From positions 1 through 64,000 of the forward strand of contig JAGCDJ010000037.1 in assembly GCA_017651185.1 (NCBI GenBank): a DNA stretch of 64,000 nucleotides, written 5' to 3'. This DNA comes from Bacteroidales bacterium. Its GTDB lineage: Bacteria > Bacteroidota > Bacteroidia > Bacteroidales > ML635J-15. The notes under the pieces are model-generated. The model saw only the letters and a program-made list of their open reading frames with translations, did not search any database and was not told the DNA's origin. Positions 50,984-59,551 of the stretch are shown here, piece after piece (position 1 is the stretch's first letter; each line of letters begins with the position of its first letter). The position numbers and the translations under genes are program-made.

Positions 50984-53398
50984 ATGAGAAAACTTTTTGT
51001 TTTGTTAACCTCTATCATGTTGCTTAGTTGCTTGAGTAACAATGGTTTTTCGCAATCAAACTTTATGGAGGACGGAGTCTATAGCACAGACAAGATTAAT
51101 CCGTCGAACTTTAAGGAAAAACTTTTCGAGAAAGTATTGATAAACAAGGTGAACGAATACCTTGATTCGTTAGGACTTGAAGGCTTTGAGCAGAATGAGT
51201 TCTTCGTGTCTCCGGCAAAGGAGCATGTTGCCTACATGACTGCCAAACAGGACACCAAGACCGACGATTGCAAGTCATATCTTGTAGCAGCAGGTGGAAC
51301 TGGTGTTGGTTCCGAAGTTGCTGGAAAGATTACTATTAAGGTTGCCAACGAGTTCATTACATACGATGAAGTAGCATCGCAACTCGTATCGCGCTGGGGT
51401 GCTGGCAAACCGCAGAAGATACTTGCAGGACAGAAGTATTTCTTTGCAGGCGTTGGTTCACAGATTGCCGACAAGAAAATATTTGTTTCGATGTTTGTCG
51501 GAAACTATGCTTCTATAACTCCTATCAGAGTTGACGGAAAGAATACCGCAGCTGCTTCGTTGACACTTCCTGTAACTACCAAGAAGTATGGACTTAAGCC
51601 ATACGACGAGAAGGTTTGTAAGAAAGTTGCCCGCAAGATGCCGAACGTATGGGATTTGCAGTCGGGTTTGTCGGTTAACGACAACGGAGAAATCGTCTTC
51701 AAGTACGACGATCTCAAGAAGTTCAAGAAATTTATGAAGGGTTCGAAGGACGCTTTGGCAGTCGACATTGTTCAACCCGAACAATTCATGTGTGGCAGTG
51801 ATAATTACGCTGACTATTCGCGCAACAATATCGGCTACATGACAAAGAGAATGTGGTCGAAGAAGATCTATAAGAATAATACTGCTCCTGGCGAGGGACG
51901 CAAGAACAAGGTTACAAAACTCGAAGTGGTTCTTGGTATGTTCCCAACAGCTCTCAATCCTGCAGATGTAGAGATGAACCTTATGGTTATCAAGGAAAAG
52001 TCGGTATGTGCAAACATTCCAAGATCGTATGTTGACAATAAGATTTACGATTTTGTTCCAAAGATTGGTTTGCTTCCCGATACAGTTCTTGCTAGCGGCA
52101 TGAAGGAATATTCGCCAAAGGCGATAAAGGACAAACTTTCGTTCAAGATTATGTTCGAACAAGGAAAGTCAAACTATAAGCCGGAAGAAATGCAGGATGT
52201 TATTGCAGCATTGAACGAACCAGACTTCTTCATCGACAAGATTTTCATTCGCGCCTACTCATCACTCGAAGGTTCGATGGAAACCAACAAGAGACTCCAG
52301 CAGAAGCGTGCCGAAAGCATTGTTGACGCACTAGCAAAGAATCAGAACGCAAGCATTATCGATTCTATCGAAACTGCGCCGAACCTGAAGGACTTGCAGG
52401 ATGCAGTAAGGGGAACTTCATACGAATCTCTTTGCAACATGGATTTGAATTCAGCAATAAGTTATGTCAACTCCAACCAGAAGAAACTTGAACCATATTT
52501 GAAGCAAACACGTTACGCTGACATTACCATGGATATTACCTACGACCTTCGCGATGCTTTGAAGGAACAGAAGTTCGTATTGAAGCAGTTCAACAAGGCA
52601 GTTGAGGCAAAGCAACTTGACCTTGCATTGTCAATTCAGAAGTATATCTTGAAGCAGGTGGTTGCCGGCAGATACAACGACAGGGCAGTGTCGGAAATGA
52701 ATATTCCCGAAGGTGCCGACTATGTAGGACTTAACATGAACAAGGTATGGTTGACCCAGTTCATCTACAGCGATCCTCTCGACGAGGACTATCGCGACAG
52801 GGTTGACGAACTCAACCAGCAGGATCTTGCAAATGCGTATGTTGATTACAACGATGTGCTTTGCGAAGTTGTTGTAAACGACCTTTCAAACGAATCGTAT
52901 GTCGAGAAGTTGCAGGCAAGAGTTGACAAACTCTACAATACACCTATTAATATGGATATTGTTGACATGTTGAATATCGAACTCCAGTATCAGGTTATGG
53001 ACATCTATAAGGATTCCTGCGGATATGACCATCCGACAGTAGTAAAGTGCCTCAACAAGATGAAGGAAATTATCAAGTTCGATAAGTTGACCTGGGAAAA
53101 TTCACTCAAGTTCGCCAGCATTTTCATCAACCATTCAGACTACGAGTATGCAATTCATCTGCTCGAACCGTGGATTGAAGACGAAAGAGTTCCGTTGGTT
53201 TACATAAGCACTTACGTAACCGTTTGCTCGAAGGTTGAATACAAGGTTCACTCGAACAATTTCGTAAAGGCACTTGAACGTCTGAAACAGATGGATTCAA
53301 AGTATTTCTGCGACTTGTTCAAGTCAGACAAACTTTCAACGCAGACATTCGTCAACACAAAGGCAAAGAGTGTGTACTGTGAGACTTGTGCTAAATAG
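50984..53398 (+). CDS. Large exported protein with OmpA-like domain
   Basis: The 804-residue protein from the ATG at 50984 has a signal peptide (LSCLSNNGFSQ). Cys15 could be a lipobox Cys, but the small residues around it fit poorly. The centre has an OmpA/peptidoglycan-binding pattern near 385-450: FEQGKSNYKPEEMQDV, IFIRAYSSLEGSMETNKRL and QKRAESIVDAL. The C-terminal 250 residues are helical and may be repeat-like. It probably sits in the periplasm or outer membrane, bound to peptidoglycan. I do not recognise the rest. It is transcribed alone and ends at a strong hairpin. Confidence 0.75.
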   Translation: MRKLFVLLTSIMLLSCLSNNGFSQSNFMEDGVYSTDKINPSNFKEKLFEKVLINKVNEYLDSLGLEGFEQNEFFVSPAKEHVAYMTAKQDTKTDDCKSYLVAAGGTGVGSEVAGKITIKVANEFITYDEVASQLVSRWGAGKPQKILAGQKYFFAGVGSQIADKKIFVSMFVGNYASITPIRVDGKNTAAASLTLPVTTKKYGLKPYDEKVCKKVARKMPNVWDLQSGLSVNDNGEIVFKYDDLKKFKKFMKGSKDALAVDIVQPEQFMCGSDNYADYSRNNIGYMTKRMWSKKIYKNNTAPGEGRKNKVTKLEVVLGMFPTALNPADVEMNLMVIKEKSVCANIPRSYVDNKIYDFVPKIGLLPDTVLASGMKEYSPKAIKDKLSFKIMFEQGKSNYKPEEMQDVIAALNEPDFFIDKIFIRAYSSLEGSMETNKRLQQKRAESIVDALAKNQNASIIDSIETAPNLKDLQDAVRGTSYESLCNMDLNSAISYVNSNQKKLEPYLKQTRYADITMDITYDLRDALKEQKFVLKQFNKAVEAKQLDLALSIQKYILKQVVAGRYNDRAVSEMNIPEGADYVGLNMNKVWLTQFIYSDPLDEDYRDRVDELNQQDLANAYVDYNDVLCEVVVNDLSNESYVEKLQARVDKLYNTPINMDIVDMLNIELQYQVMDIYKDSCGYDHPTVVKCLNKMKEIIKFDKLTWENSLKFASIFINHSDYEYAIHLLEPWIEDERVPLVYISTYVTVCSKVEYKVHSNNFVKALERLKQMDSKYFCDLFKSDKLSTQTFVNTKAKSVYCETCAK

Positions 53399-53415
53399 TT
53401 AATATTATTGAATAC

Positions 53416-53449
53416 AAGGAGACTGTATGCTATGCAGTCTCCTTTTTTG
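53416..53449 (+). terminator. Rho-independent terminator
   Basis: A 10-bp perfect stem (AAGGAGACTG / CAGTCTCCTT) with a 9-base loop and a run of six T residues lies 17 bases after the OmpA-domain stop. Confidence 0.95.
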
Positions 53450-53459
53450 TAATGTGCGT

Positions 53460-54770
53460 ATGAGAAACTTGTTGATAGCATTGCTTATTCTTCTTCCGGT
53501 CGGACTTTCTGCTCAGTGTGTCTTCAGCGGAAAGGTCGAAGGTTATTCGTTCGGACGGTTGTACATCTGCGAGCAGTTTGGCGACGAAAGCAAGGTAGTA
53601 GAGGTTGTGACTACTGATGCCAATGGCGAGTTCGTGTTCAATTTTACAAACCAGCAGGTGGGACTATATCGCGTTCATGCCGACACAAAGGATTATTTTG
53701 ATATAATATACAGCGGTGAAAACATAAGGGTTGAAACTAGCGTCCGCAATATGAAGTCGTCGATGAAAGTGGTGGAATCTTCTGAAAATAAGCAACTTTA
53801 TGCCTATGTGGCGCAAGCTGAACTTGCAGAGTACAAGCTTGGGATATTGCGCGAGCTGGTCAAGATATATCCCAAGGGCGATTTTCTTACTGCTGCCGAA
53901 AAGGAACTCGTAAAGGAAAATTCATTTGTTAGTTCGTGCCTCGATAAGGCCATAAAGCAGAAGAATGCTACATTTGCAAGCCGTTACTTGTCTTATTTCA
54001 AGGATATTAACTTGAATATTTCTGAGTCTGCGGACAAAAAGAAGAATTTCCTTGCAAAGAATTTCCCTATGGACGACCTCGAACTTCTAAATTCCAATGC
54101 TTATCATCATTTTATAGTTTCGTACTTGAAGAAATATGAGCCTTCGGAATATACGAATGCTGCCCGCGAAATTCTTGATTATCTTAAACTTGGAAATCAG
54201 GAAATTTTCTCCAAGATGTTCGACTATATATTGACTGGCTTCGAATCAATGGAACGTTACGATGACCTTTACAGGTTAAGCACCGAGTATGGAAATTCAT
54301 GTTCTACCGATGGAAATCTTAAGACAAGGGTTAAAAGTTATACGGAGTTGCGCATAGGTGCGAAGGCCCCTGACTTTGAGATAGAAACGCTTGAAGGAGA
54401 AGATGTTGTGTTGTCGCAGATGAAATCCGATTATACCTTGGTGATTTTCTGGGCAACTTGGTGCGAGAACTGCAAGGAGGAAATTCCGCGAATTAACGAG
54501 GCGTTGCCGTTATTTAAGCGTGCTAAGGTCGACATTCTTGCAATCAGCATTGACGAGGAGGAATCGGATATTCGCAAGTATGTAAAGGACAATTCCATAT
54601 CGTTCAAGGTCGCTTCCGATTTGCTTGGATGGGAGGGAAAGATTGTTTCCGACTATGCAGTATATGCAACCCCATCGATGTATATTGTTGATAGGAACAT
54701 GAATATTGTTGCAAAACCTATCACTGGCGAACAACTGTTTAATGTTGTGGAAAAACTGATAAAATTTTAA
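53460..54770 (+). CDS. TlpA-like thioredoxin-fold protein with DUF4369-type N-terminus
   Basis: The 436-residue protein has a signal peptide (VGLSAQC, with a Cys right after AQ that could be a plain or a lipidated residue). An N-terminal beta domain like DUF4369 follows (FSGKVEGYSFGRLYICEQ), then a helical linker. The C-terminal AhpC/TlpA thioredoxin fold has its CXXC at C335-C338 (WATWCENCKEEIPRINE). It should act in the periplasm as a disulfide reductase or in cytochrome maturation. The start at 53460 follows the terminator; the longer frame begins inside it. Confidence 0.85.
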   Translation: MRNLLIALLILLPVGLSAQCVFSGKVEGYSFGRLYICEQFGDESKVVEVVTTDANGEFVFNFTNQQVGLYRVHADTKDYFDIIYSGENIRVETSVRNMKSSMKVVESSENKQLYAYVAQAELAEYKLGILRELVKIYPKGDFLTAAEKELVKENSFVSSCLDKAIKQKNATFASRYLSYFKDINLNISESADKKKNFLAKNFPMDDLELLNSNAYHHFIVSYLKKYEPSEYTNAAREILDYLKLGNQEIFSKMFDYILTGFESMERYDDLYRLSTEYGNSCSTDGNLKTRVKSYTELRIGAKAPDFEIETLEGEDVVLSQMKSDYTLVIFWATWCENCKEEIPRINEALPLFKRAKVDILAISIDEEESDIRKYVKDNSISFKVASDLLGWEGKIVSDYAVYATPSMYIVDRNMNIVAKPITGEQLFNVVEKLIKF

Positions 54771-54808
54771 TTTTCAATTTTAAACTTTCAACTTTCAACT
54801 TTCTTGTT

Positions 54809-55408
54809 ATGCAGATAAAAAGTGCTGAATATCTGATGTCGAACGATGACTTCCGCAAGTGTCCAAAACCCGACAAACCTGAATTTGCATTCATTGGACG
54901 TTCCAATGTTGGCAAGTCGTCGCTTATTAATATGCTTACTTCCAATTCTAAACTTGCAAAGACATCTGGAAGTCCAGGTAAAACTCAGAAGATAAATCAT
55001 TTCGTTATAAATGGTTCGTGGTATCTGGTCGATTTGCCGGGTTATGGTTATGCAAAGGTATCGAAGGAACAACGAGAGGTTTTTCGAAAGATGATCGAAG
55101 GTTATGTACTTAACCGTCAGAATCTTGTTAATCTTTTTGTGTTGGTTGACTGTCGTCTAGAACCGCAGGAGATAGATGTTGAGTTTATCAACTGGCTTGG
55201 CACCAATAGGGTTCCGTTCACCATAATCTTTACAAAGGCGGACAAAATCGGACCCAATGCGCTTATTGCCAAGGTAGAGGCGTACAAGGCACATTTGTTG
55301 CAGGCATGGGAGACGCTTCCCGATATGCTGACGAGTTCTGCTGTAAGCAAGTTGGGGCAGGAGGAGATTCTCGACTACATCCAGAACATTATCAATCAGT
55401 TGCGTTGA
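54809..55408 (+). CDS. engB: Ribosome biogenesis GTPase EngB/YsxC
   Basis: EngB is an essential GTPase of 50S subunit assembly. The 199-residue protein has G1 GRSNVGKSSLINML, G2 GSPGKTQKINHF, G3 DLPGYGYAKVSK and G4 TKADK. Size and motif order match the family fully. It lies 38 bases after the thioredoxin gene across a small AT-rich repeat (AACTTTCAACTTTCAACTTT type). Confidence 0.96.
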   Translation: MQIKSAEYLMSNDDFRKCPKPDKPEFAFIGRSNVGKSSLINMLTSNSKLAKTSGSPGKTQKINHFVINGSWYLVDLPGYGYAKVSKEQREVFRKMIEGYVLNRQNLVNLFVLVDCRLEPQEIDVEFINWLGTNRVPFTIIFTKADKIGPNALIAKVEAYKAHLLQAWETLPDMLTSSAVSKLGQEEILDYIQNIINQLR

Positions 55409-55437
55409 TGTTTCATTCCGCATTCTAATAAAAAAAA

Positions 55438-55465
55438 CAATGGCATCTGATTTCAGATGCCATTG
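55438..55465. terminator. Terminator between engB and the PorP/SprF gene
   Basis: A 13-bp perfect stem (CAATGGCATCTGA / TCAGATGCCATTG) with a 2-base loop has a run of eight T residues on the minus strand. It mainly serves the minus-strand PorP/SprF gene and can slow plus-strand transcripts. Confidence 0.85.
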
Positions 55466-55503
55466 CTGTATTAACGATAGTATAACTAAATAATTGTCTG
55501 TTT

Positions 55504-56448
55504 TTAGAAGAAACTGCGGTGCTTGCGAGAATTTTCGCCGATGTTTACACCAAATATAAATTCCTGTGAACCCCATGTGTAGTTGGACAGGTCGCTGAAT
55601 GTGACATCGTATGCATAGCCGAAGTAGTATTGTTTGTACTTCACGCCAACGTTAGCAATGAATGAGTCTCCCGGACGAACCGATACGCCAAACCAGTAGT
55701 CCTGCTTTATGAAGAACTTTAGGTTGATGTCAAACTGCGGCAATGTGAGTTCCGTAGTTTTAATCATGATTGACGGTTCGAGTTCAAAGTCTGGTGATTT
55801 CTTGCCTTTTTTACCCTCGAATACAAAGCGGTATCCACCGAACAGGAAATAGTGTCTTACCATCTTGTTCTCCTTGATGTTCTGGTTTACTTTCATCTTC
55901 GACTGGAAGAGGTTTGCAGCGGTCAAACTTGCATAATAGTGCTTGCCGTATGCGTAAACGCCGAACGATGCATCAGGGATTATGGTCTTTTCAATAAGGT
56001 AGGTCAACGACGGGTCATCGTACCATGTAGGGTCGAAGTTTCTCTGGTCGAGTTTATACTGGTAGCATTCTGCCGACAGACCAAGAGAAATGTTGTCGTG
56101 CCTTGTGATCCTGAATATGTACGAATAGATTGCCTTGAATCCGATTTCGCTGGATGGTCCGTACTTGTCGTGGAAAAGTATACCACCAAGACCCATGGTC
56201 TTATGGTATAACGATGTGTGTCCCGAAAGCGTCTGCGTTGACGGTGCTTCTTTCATTCCAACCCACTGCTTGTGCACGCCGATAACAATAGGAGCGTAAT
56301 CTTTTGTTCCCGCAATGGCAGGATTTATGTAGAAGTCGTTCATCATGTACTGGCTGAACAAAGGAAGTTGCTGAGCAAATAAAGCACTGTTGCACAGGAG
56401 TATCGCTATCGCAACCAAAATAAACTTTTTTCTAAACTCTATACTCAT
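55504..56448 (-). CDS. PorP/SprF-family type IX secretion outer membrane protein
   Basis: The 314-residue protein has a signal peptide (CNSALFAQQ) and the family start LPLFSQYMMNDFYINPAIAGT. HKQWVGMKEAPSTQTLSGH follows, then a chain of short beta strands expected of an outer-membrane barrel. It ends close to KYKQYYFGYAYDVT and TWGSQEFIFGVN. PorP/SprF proteins are part of, or partner with, the type IX secretion system and often pair with a cargo protein. Here the two nearby T9SS cargo genes at 59552 and 61829 make good candidates, though they are not adjacent. Confidence 0.92.
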   Translation of the reverse strand: MSIEFRKKFILVAIAILLCNSALFAQQLPLFSQYMMNDFYINPAIAGTKDYAPIVIGVHKQWVGMKEAPSTQTLSGHTSLYHKTMGLGGILFHDKYGPSSEIGFKAIYSYIFRITRHDNISLGLSAECYQYKLDQRNFDPTWYDDPSLTYLIEKTIIPDASFGVYAYGKHYYASLTAANLFQSKMKVNQNIKENKMVRHYFLFGGYRFVFEGKKGKKSPDFELEPSIMIKTTELTLPQFDINLKFFIKQDYWFGVSVRPGDSFIANVGVKYKQYYFGYAYDVTFSDLSNYTWGSQEFIFGVNIGENSRKHRSFF

Positions 56449-56481
56449 AATCTTCTATGTTTAGGGTTTTAGTCCTAGGGG

Positions 56482-56511
56482 CAAATATAACGATTATTTT
56501 AATACAAGCAA
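56482..56511 (-). promoter_or_regulatory. Promoter of the PorP/SprF gene
   Basis: On the minus strand TTG (56509-56511), a 19-base spacer and TATATTTG (56482-56489) match the phylum consensus, 33 bases before the ATG. Confidence 0.75.
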
Positions 56512-56587
56512 GCATTTAATAAAAAAATGTTAAATTTTTTGAAAGTGTTTTGTATATGTTGTTGATTTATAGGGTAAATGCAGTAAA

Positions 56588-57088
56588 TTAATTTTCGCGA
56601 ATAGATGTGATGCTGTTGAATATCGCACTTTCGATAAGTTTTTGCATGCGTTCGGGAAAATCGGCAGTAATCCATATCGTGTTTTCGTTGCCTGTAAATA
56701 GCATTAACCTGATGAAATCCATTTCGTTGCCTTTGTTGTCGTGCGACCTGAACCTGCACTTGAATATTACGGCATCGCTTTCGTCCTGCATTTTTATGTC
56801 TTGCCTGTCGAGCAGTTCCATGCCCTGGGTTGCGATATACTTTCCTGTTATCGCCGATGTGATTTTCTTGTAGTTTCTGTTTTTCACTACCATTGTGCGT
56901 ATAGTTGCGAGTGAACCTTGGTGCGAAATGATGCCAGATATGGAGTCAACATCAAAATGTTTGGGTGGCATTATGCTTGTGGATGTGCCTGGTATTGTTA
57001 TTCGGGCATTGGCGATGCTGTCTTGCGCTGTGGCGGAAACGGCTGCAAGCGCGATTGTCAGAAATAATATCAGTGCTTTTGTTTTCAT
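56588..57088 (-). CDS. Small exported protein of unknown function
   Basis: The 166-residue protein has a signal peptide (AAVSATAQD). The mature chain (ITIPGTSTSIMPPKHFD, then a hydrophobic YKKITSAITGKYIA strand and LMLFTGNENTIWITADFPE near the end) looks like a single alpha/beta domain of the kind in small periplasmic proteins. It has no motif that I can name. It has its own strong promoter and a leader with a perfect inverted repeat. Confidence 0.7.
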   Translation of the reverse strand: MKTKALILFLTIALAAVSATAQDSIANARITIPGTSTSIMPPKHFDVDSISGIISHQGSLATIRTMVVKNRNYKKITSAITGKYIATQGMELLDRQDIKMQDESDAVIFKCRFRSHDNKGNEMDFIRLMLFTGNENTIWITADFPERMQKLIESAIFNSITSIREN

Positions 57089-57104
57089 GTCGTTACAAAA
57101 AGAA

Positions 57105-57128
57105 TATGGGTATCAAGCAATACCCATA
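57105..57128. promoter_or_regulatory. 9-bp inverted repeat in the leader of the small exported protein gene
   Basis: TATGGGTAT (57105-57113) and ATACCCATA (57120-57128) are perfect reverse complements around CAAGCA. The element lies in the predicted transcribed leader, between the promoter and the ATG at 57088. It may be a stem-loop in the RNA or a dyad operator. Confidence 0.5.
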
Positions 57129-57158
57129 CACAAAACTCTTACTCAAAAACAATCGCTG

Positions 57159-57188
57159 CAAAGATAGTGCTTTTATTTTAATTAACAA
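57159..57188 (-). promoter_or_regulatory. Promoter of the small exported protein gene
   Basis: On the minus strand TTG (57186-57188), 19 bases, and TATCTTTG (57159-57166) form a full consensus. The leader would be about 64 bases long. Confidence 0.75.
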
Positions 57189-57356
57189 TGAAATGTTGAA
57201 AAAGTTTTGCTTTGCAATTTTGTTTTTATTGTTTTGTTGATGCTATTATGTTTGTAATTAATGAGTTATGTGCAAGATTGCAATTCTTTGCGCTTTTGGG
57301 GCATTGTATTATAAAAAAATTAACAATAAATATAGGTGTTAAACCGTGTTATTCTT

Positions 57357-57364
57357 TACTTTTG
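57357..57364 (+). promoter_or_regulatory. -7 element of the dipeptidyl peptidase gene
   Basis: TACTTTTG lies 22 bases upstream of the ATG at 57387. The -33 region has no good TTTG. The rest of the divergent spacer 57189-57350 is AT-rich with nothing recognisable. Confidence 0.45.
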
Positions 57365-57386
57365 CAAAAACGAAAATAATAAAGAG

Positions 57387-59540
57387 ATGATAAGAAGAAT
57401 TACATTTGCATTTGTTGCATTGCTTTGCGTACTGCCGTTTTATCTTGGCGCACAAACAAAATCTTTGACCATTGACGATGCCGTTGTCGGTGTATGGCGC
57501 AATTTGTATCCCGAAATGATTTACGGATTGCAGATTCGTCCCGACACAAAGACTTGTACCAAATGGGAAGGACGTAACTTGGTGGAATTTTCTTTCGACA
57601 TGAAAAAATCTTCCACTTTGTTTGCTCTCGAAGAATTGGTTGCCGAGTTGAAAAAGAACGATATTGCTCCTGCGATGTCGTATCCTGGTTACACTTGGCT
57701 TTCGAAGAACGAAATGGAAGTCCGCGTTGGAAATTCTGTTTGCGTGTTCGATGTTGCTAAGAAAAAAATTAAGTCGGCAGCCAAGTGCGACGAAGATGCC
57801 GAAAATGCAACCTATTGCGCTGCAAATTCGAGTTTTGCATATACAGTCGACAATAATCTGCTGATAAAATCCGGTGACAATATTATAAAGGTAAGCGACG
57901 AAAAGGATAGCAATATAGTTTATGGTCAGACCGTTCATCGCAACGAGTTCGGTATCGACGGCGGAATTTTCTGGTCGCCAAAGGGCAATTACTTGGCATT
58001 TTATCGCAAAGATAACAGCAAGGTGTCCGATTATCCTATTGTCGACGTAAACGAACGCGTGGCAAAGGTCGTTCCCGAGAAGTACTGCATGGCGGGAATG
58101 GACAGCGAAGAGGTGACTGTCGGCGTGTTTGATATGAAAACGCAAAAGATAATATACCTTGATGTTGACGGCCCCAAAGACCAGTTTCTTACTATGGTGA
58201 CTTGGAGTCCTGATGAGAAGTCGATTTATGTTGGCGTGCTAAACCGCGAGCAGAACCATTTGCAGATGCGTCGCTATAATGCTACAACCGGAAAGTTTGA
58301 AAAACTTCTCTTCGAGGAGAAAAACGACCGCTATGTTGAACCGCAGCAACCGCTAACTTTCTTGCCCAATGACCCTGAAAAGTTCATCTACTGGTCGCGC
58401 AAGGATGGATTCTGGCACCTATATTTATATAATACTGATGGAAAGCAGATTTCGCAGATTACAAAGGGCGACTTCGAGGTTCAGGAAATATACGGTTTTG
58501 CAAACAAGGATCAGGATCTGATTATCAATGCTAACAAGGAAACTCCAATCGACTTTACGATATATAAGGTAAATATCGCATCTGGAAAAATGACTTTGAT
58601 TTCTGGCAACACAGGAAAACATGATGCCATACTTTCGAACGATGGCGAATATCTGGTCGATTCGTATGAGTCAACAACTGTTCCTCGTGAATACATTCTC
58701 TACCAGACATCCACAGGAAAGCAGATTTCAACATTGCTGACTGCTGAGAATCCGCTAGTCAACTACAAGATGCCGACATTGAAAATAGGAACTATCAAGG
58801 CCGACGACGGCAAGACAGACCTTTACTACCGTCTGATTACGCCGCCCGATTTAGATCCGAATAAGAAATATCCAGCAATCGTTTATGTATATGGAGGTCC
58901 TCATGCACAGATGATTACAAATTCGCGTTTTGGCGGTGCTGCTGGCTGGGACATGTACATGGCTCAGAATGGTTATGTGATGTTTACTCTCGACAATCGT
59001 GGTTCTGCTAACAGAGGTTTCGAATTTGAAAGCATTATACACAGGCAGTTGGGTACGGTTGAAACTCGTGACCAGTTAACAGGCGTTGAGTTCCTTAAAT
59101 CTCTTGGTTATGTCGATATGGACAGAATTGGTGTTCACGGATGGAGTTTTGGTGGATTTATGACAACCACGCTTATGACCGACTGCGCCGATATTTTCAA
59201 GGTAGGTGTTGCAGGTGGACCTGTAATCGACTGGAAATACTATGAGGTTATGTACGGTGAACGCTACATGGACACTCCGCAGGAGAATCCAGAAGGTTAC
59301 GCGAAGGCAAGTCTGCTCAACAAGACCGATAAACTTAAAGGTCGCCTGATGATAATTCATGGATGTATCGACCCTGTTGTTGTTTGGCAGCATAGTTTGC
59401 AGTTCCTCAACAAGTGCATCGAGGATAAGGTGCTGGTCGATTATTTTGTATATCCCAACCACGAGCATAATGTGCGCGGACTTGACCGTGTTCATCTTAT
59501 GAGAACTGTAACTCGCTACTTCGACGACCACTTGAAATAG
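57387..59540 (+). CDS. Dipeptidyl peptidase IV-type S9 serine peptidase
   Basis: The 717-residue protein from the ATG at 57387 has a signal peptide (FYLGAQT), an eight-bladed propeller (about 40-480; GGIFWSPKGNYLAFYRKD, VTWSPDEKSIYV) and an alpha/beta hydrolase domain. The triad is Ser587 in GWSFGG, Asp662 in HGCIDPVV and His694 in HEHNVRG. DPP IV removes dipeptides ending in Pro or Ala from the N-terminus of peptides in the periplasm, as in Porphyromonas. The propeller also carries the two Glu region typical for the amino-end binding, though I could not fix the exact residues. It is followed by a T9SS protein after 11 bases. Confidence 0.93.
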   Translation: MIRRITFAFVALLCVLPFYLGAQTKSLTIDDAVVGVWRNLYPEMIYGLQIRPDTKTCTKWEGRNLVEFSFDMKKSSTLFALEELVAELKKNDIAPAMSYPGYTWLSKNEMEVRVGNSVCVFDVAKKKIKSAAKCDEDAENATYCAANSSFAYTVDNNLLIKSGDNIIKVSDEKDSNIVYGQTVHRNEFGIDGGIFWSPKGNYLAFYRKDNSKVSDYPIVDVNERVAKVVPEKYCMAGMDSEEVTVGVFDMKTQKIIYLDVDGPKDQFLTMVTWSPDEKSIYVGVLNREQNHLQMRRYNATTGKFEKLLFEEKNDRYVEPQQPLTFLPNDPEKFIYWSRKDGFWHLYLYNTDGKQISQITKGDFEVQEIYGFANKDQDLIINANKETPIDFTIYKVNIASGKMTLISGNTGKHDAILSNDGEYLVDSYESTTVPREYILYQTSTGKQISTLLTAENPLVNYKMPTLKIGTIKADDGKTDLYYRLITPPDLDPNKKYPAIVYVYGGPHAQMITNSRFGGAAGWDMYMAQNGYVMFTLDNRGSANRGFEFESIIHRQLGTVETRDQLTGVEFLKSLGYVDMDRIGVHGWSFGGFMTTTLMTDCADIFKVGVAGGPVIDWKYYEVMYGERYMDTPQENPEGYAKASLLNKTDKLKGRLMIIHGCIDPVVVWQHSLQFLNKCIEDKVLVDYFVYPNHEHNVRGLDRVHLMRTVTRYFDDHLK

Positions 59541-59551
59541 AAGCGCCAGTA

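Noticed and set aside
57339..58145. 268-residue open frame on the minus strand
   Set aside because: Antisense to the start and propeller of DPP IV and overlaps its promoter; no supporting motif.
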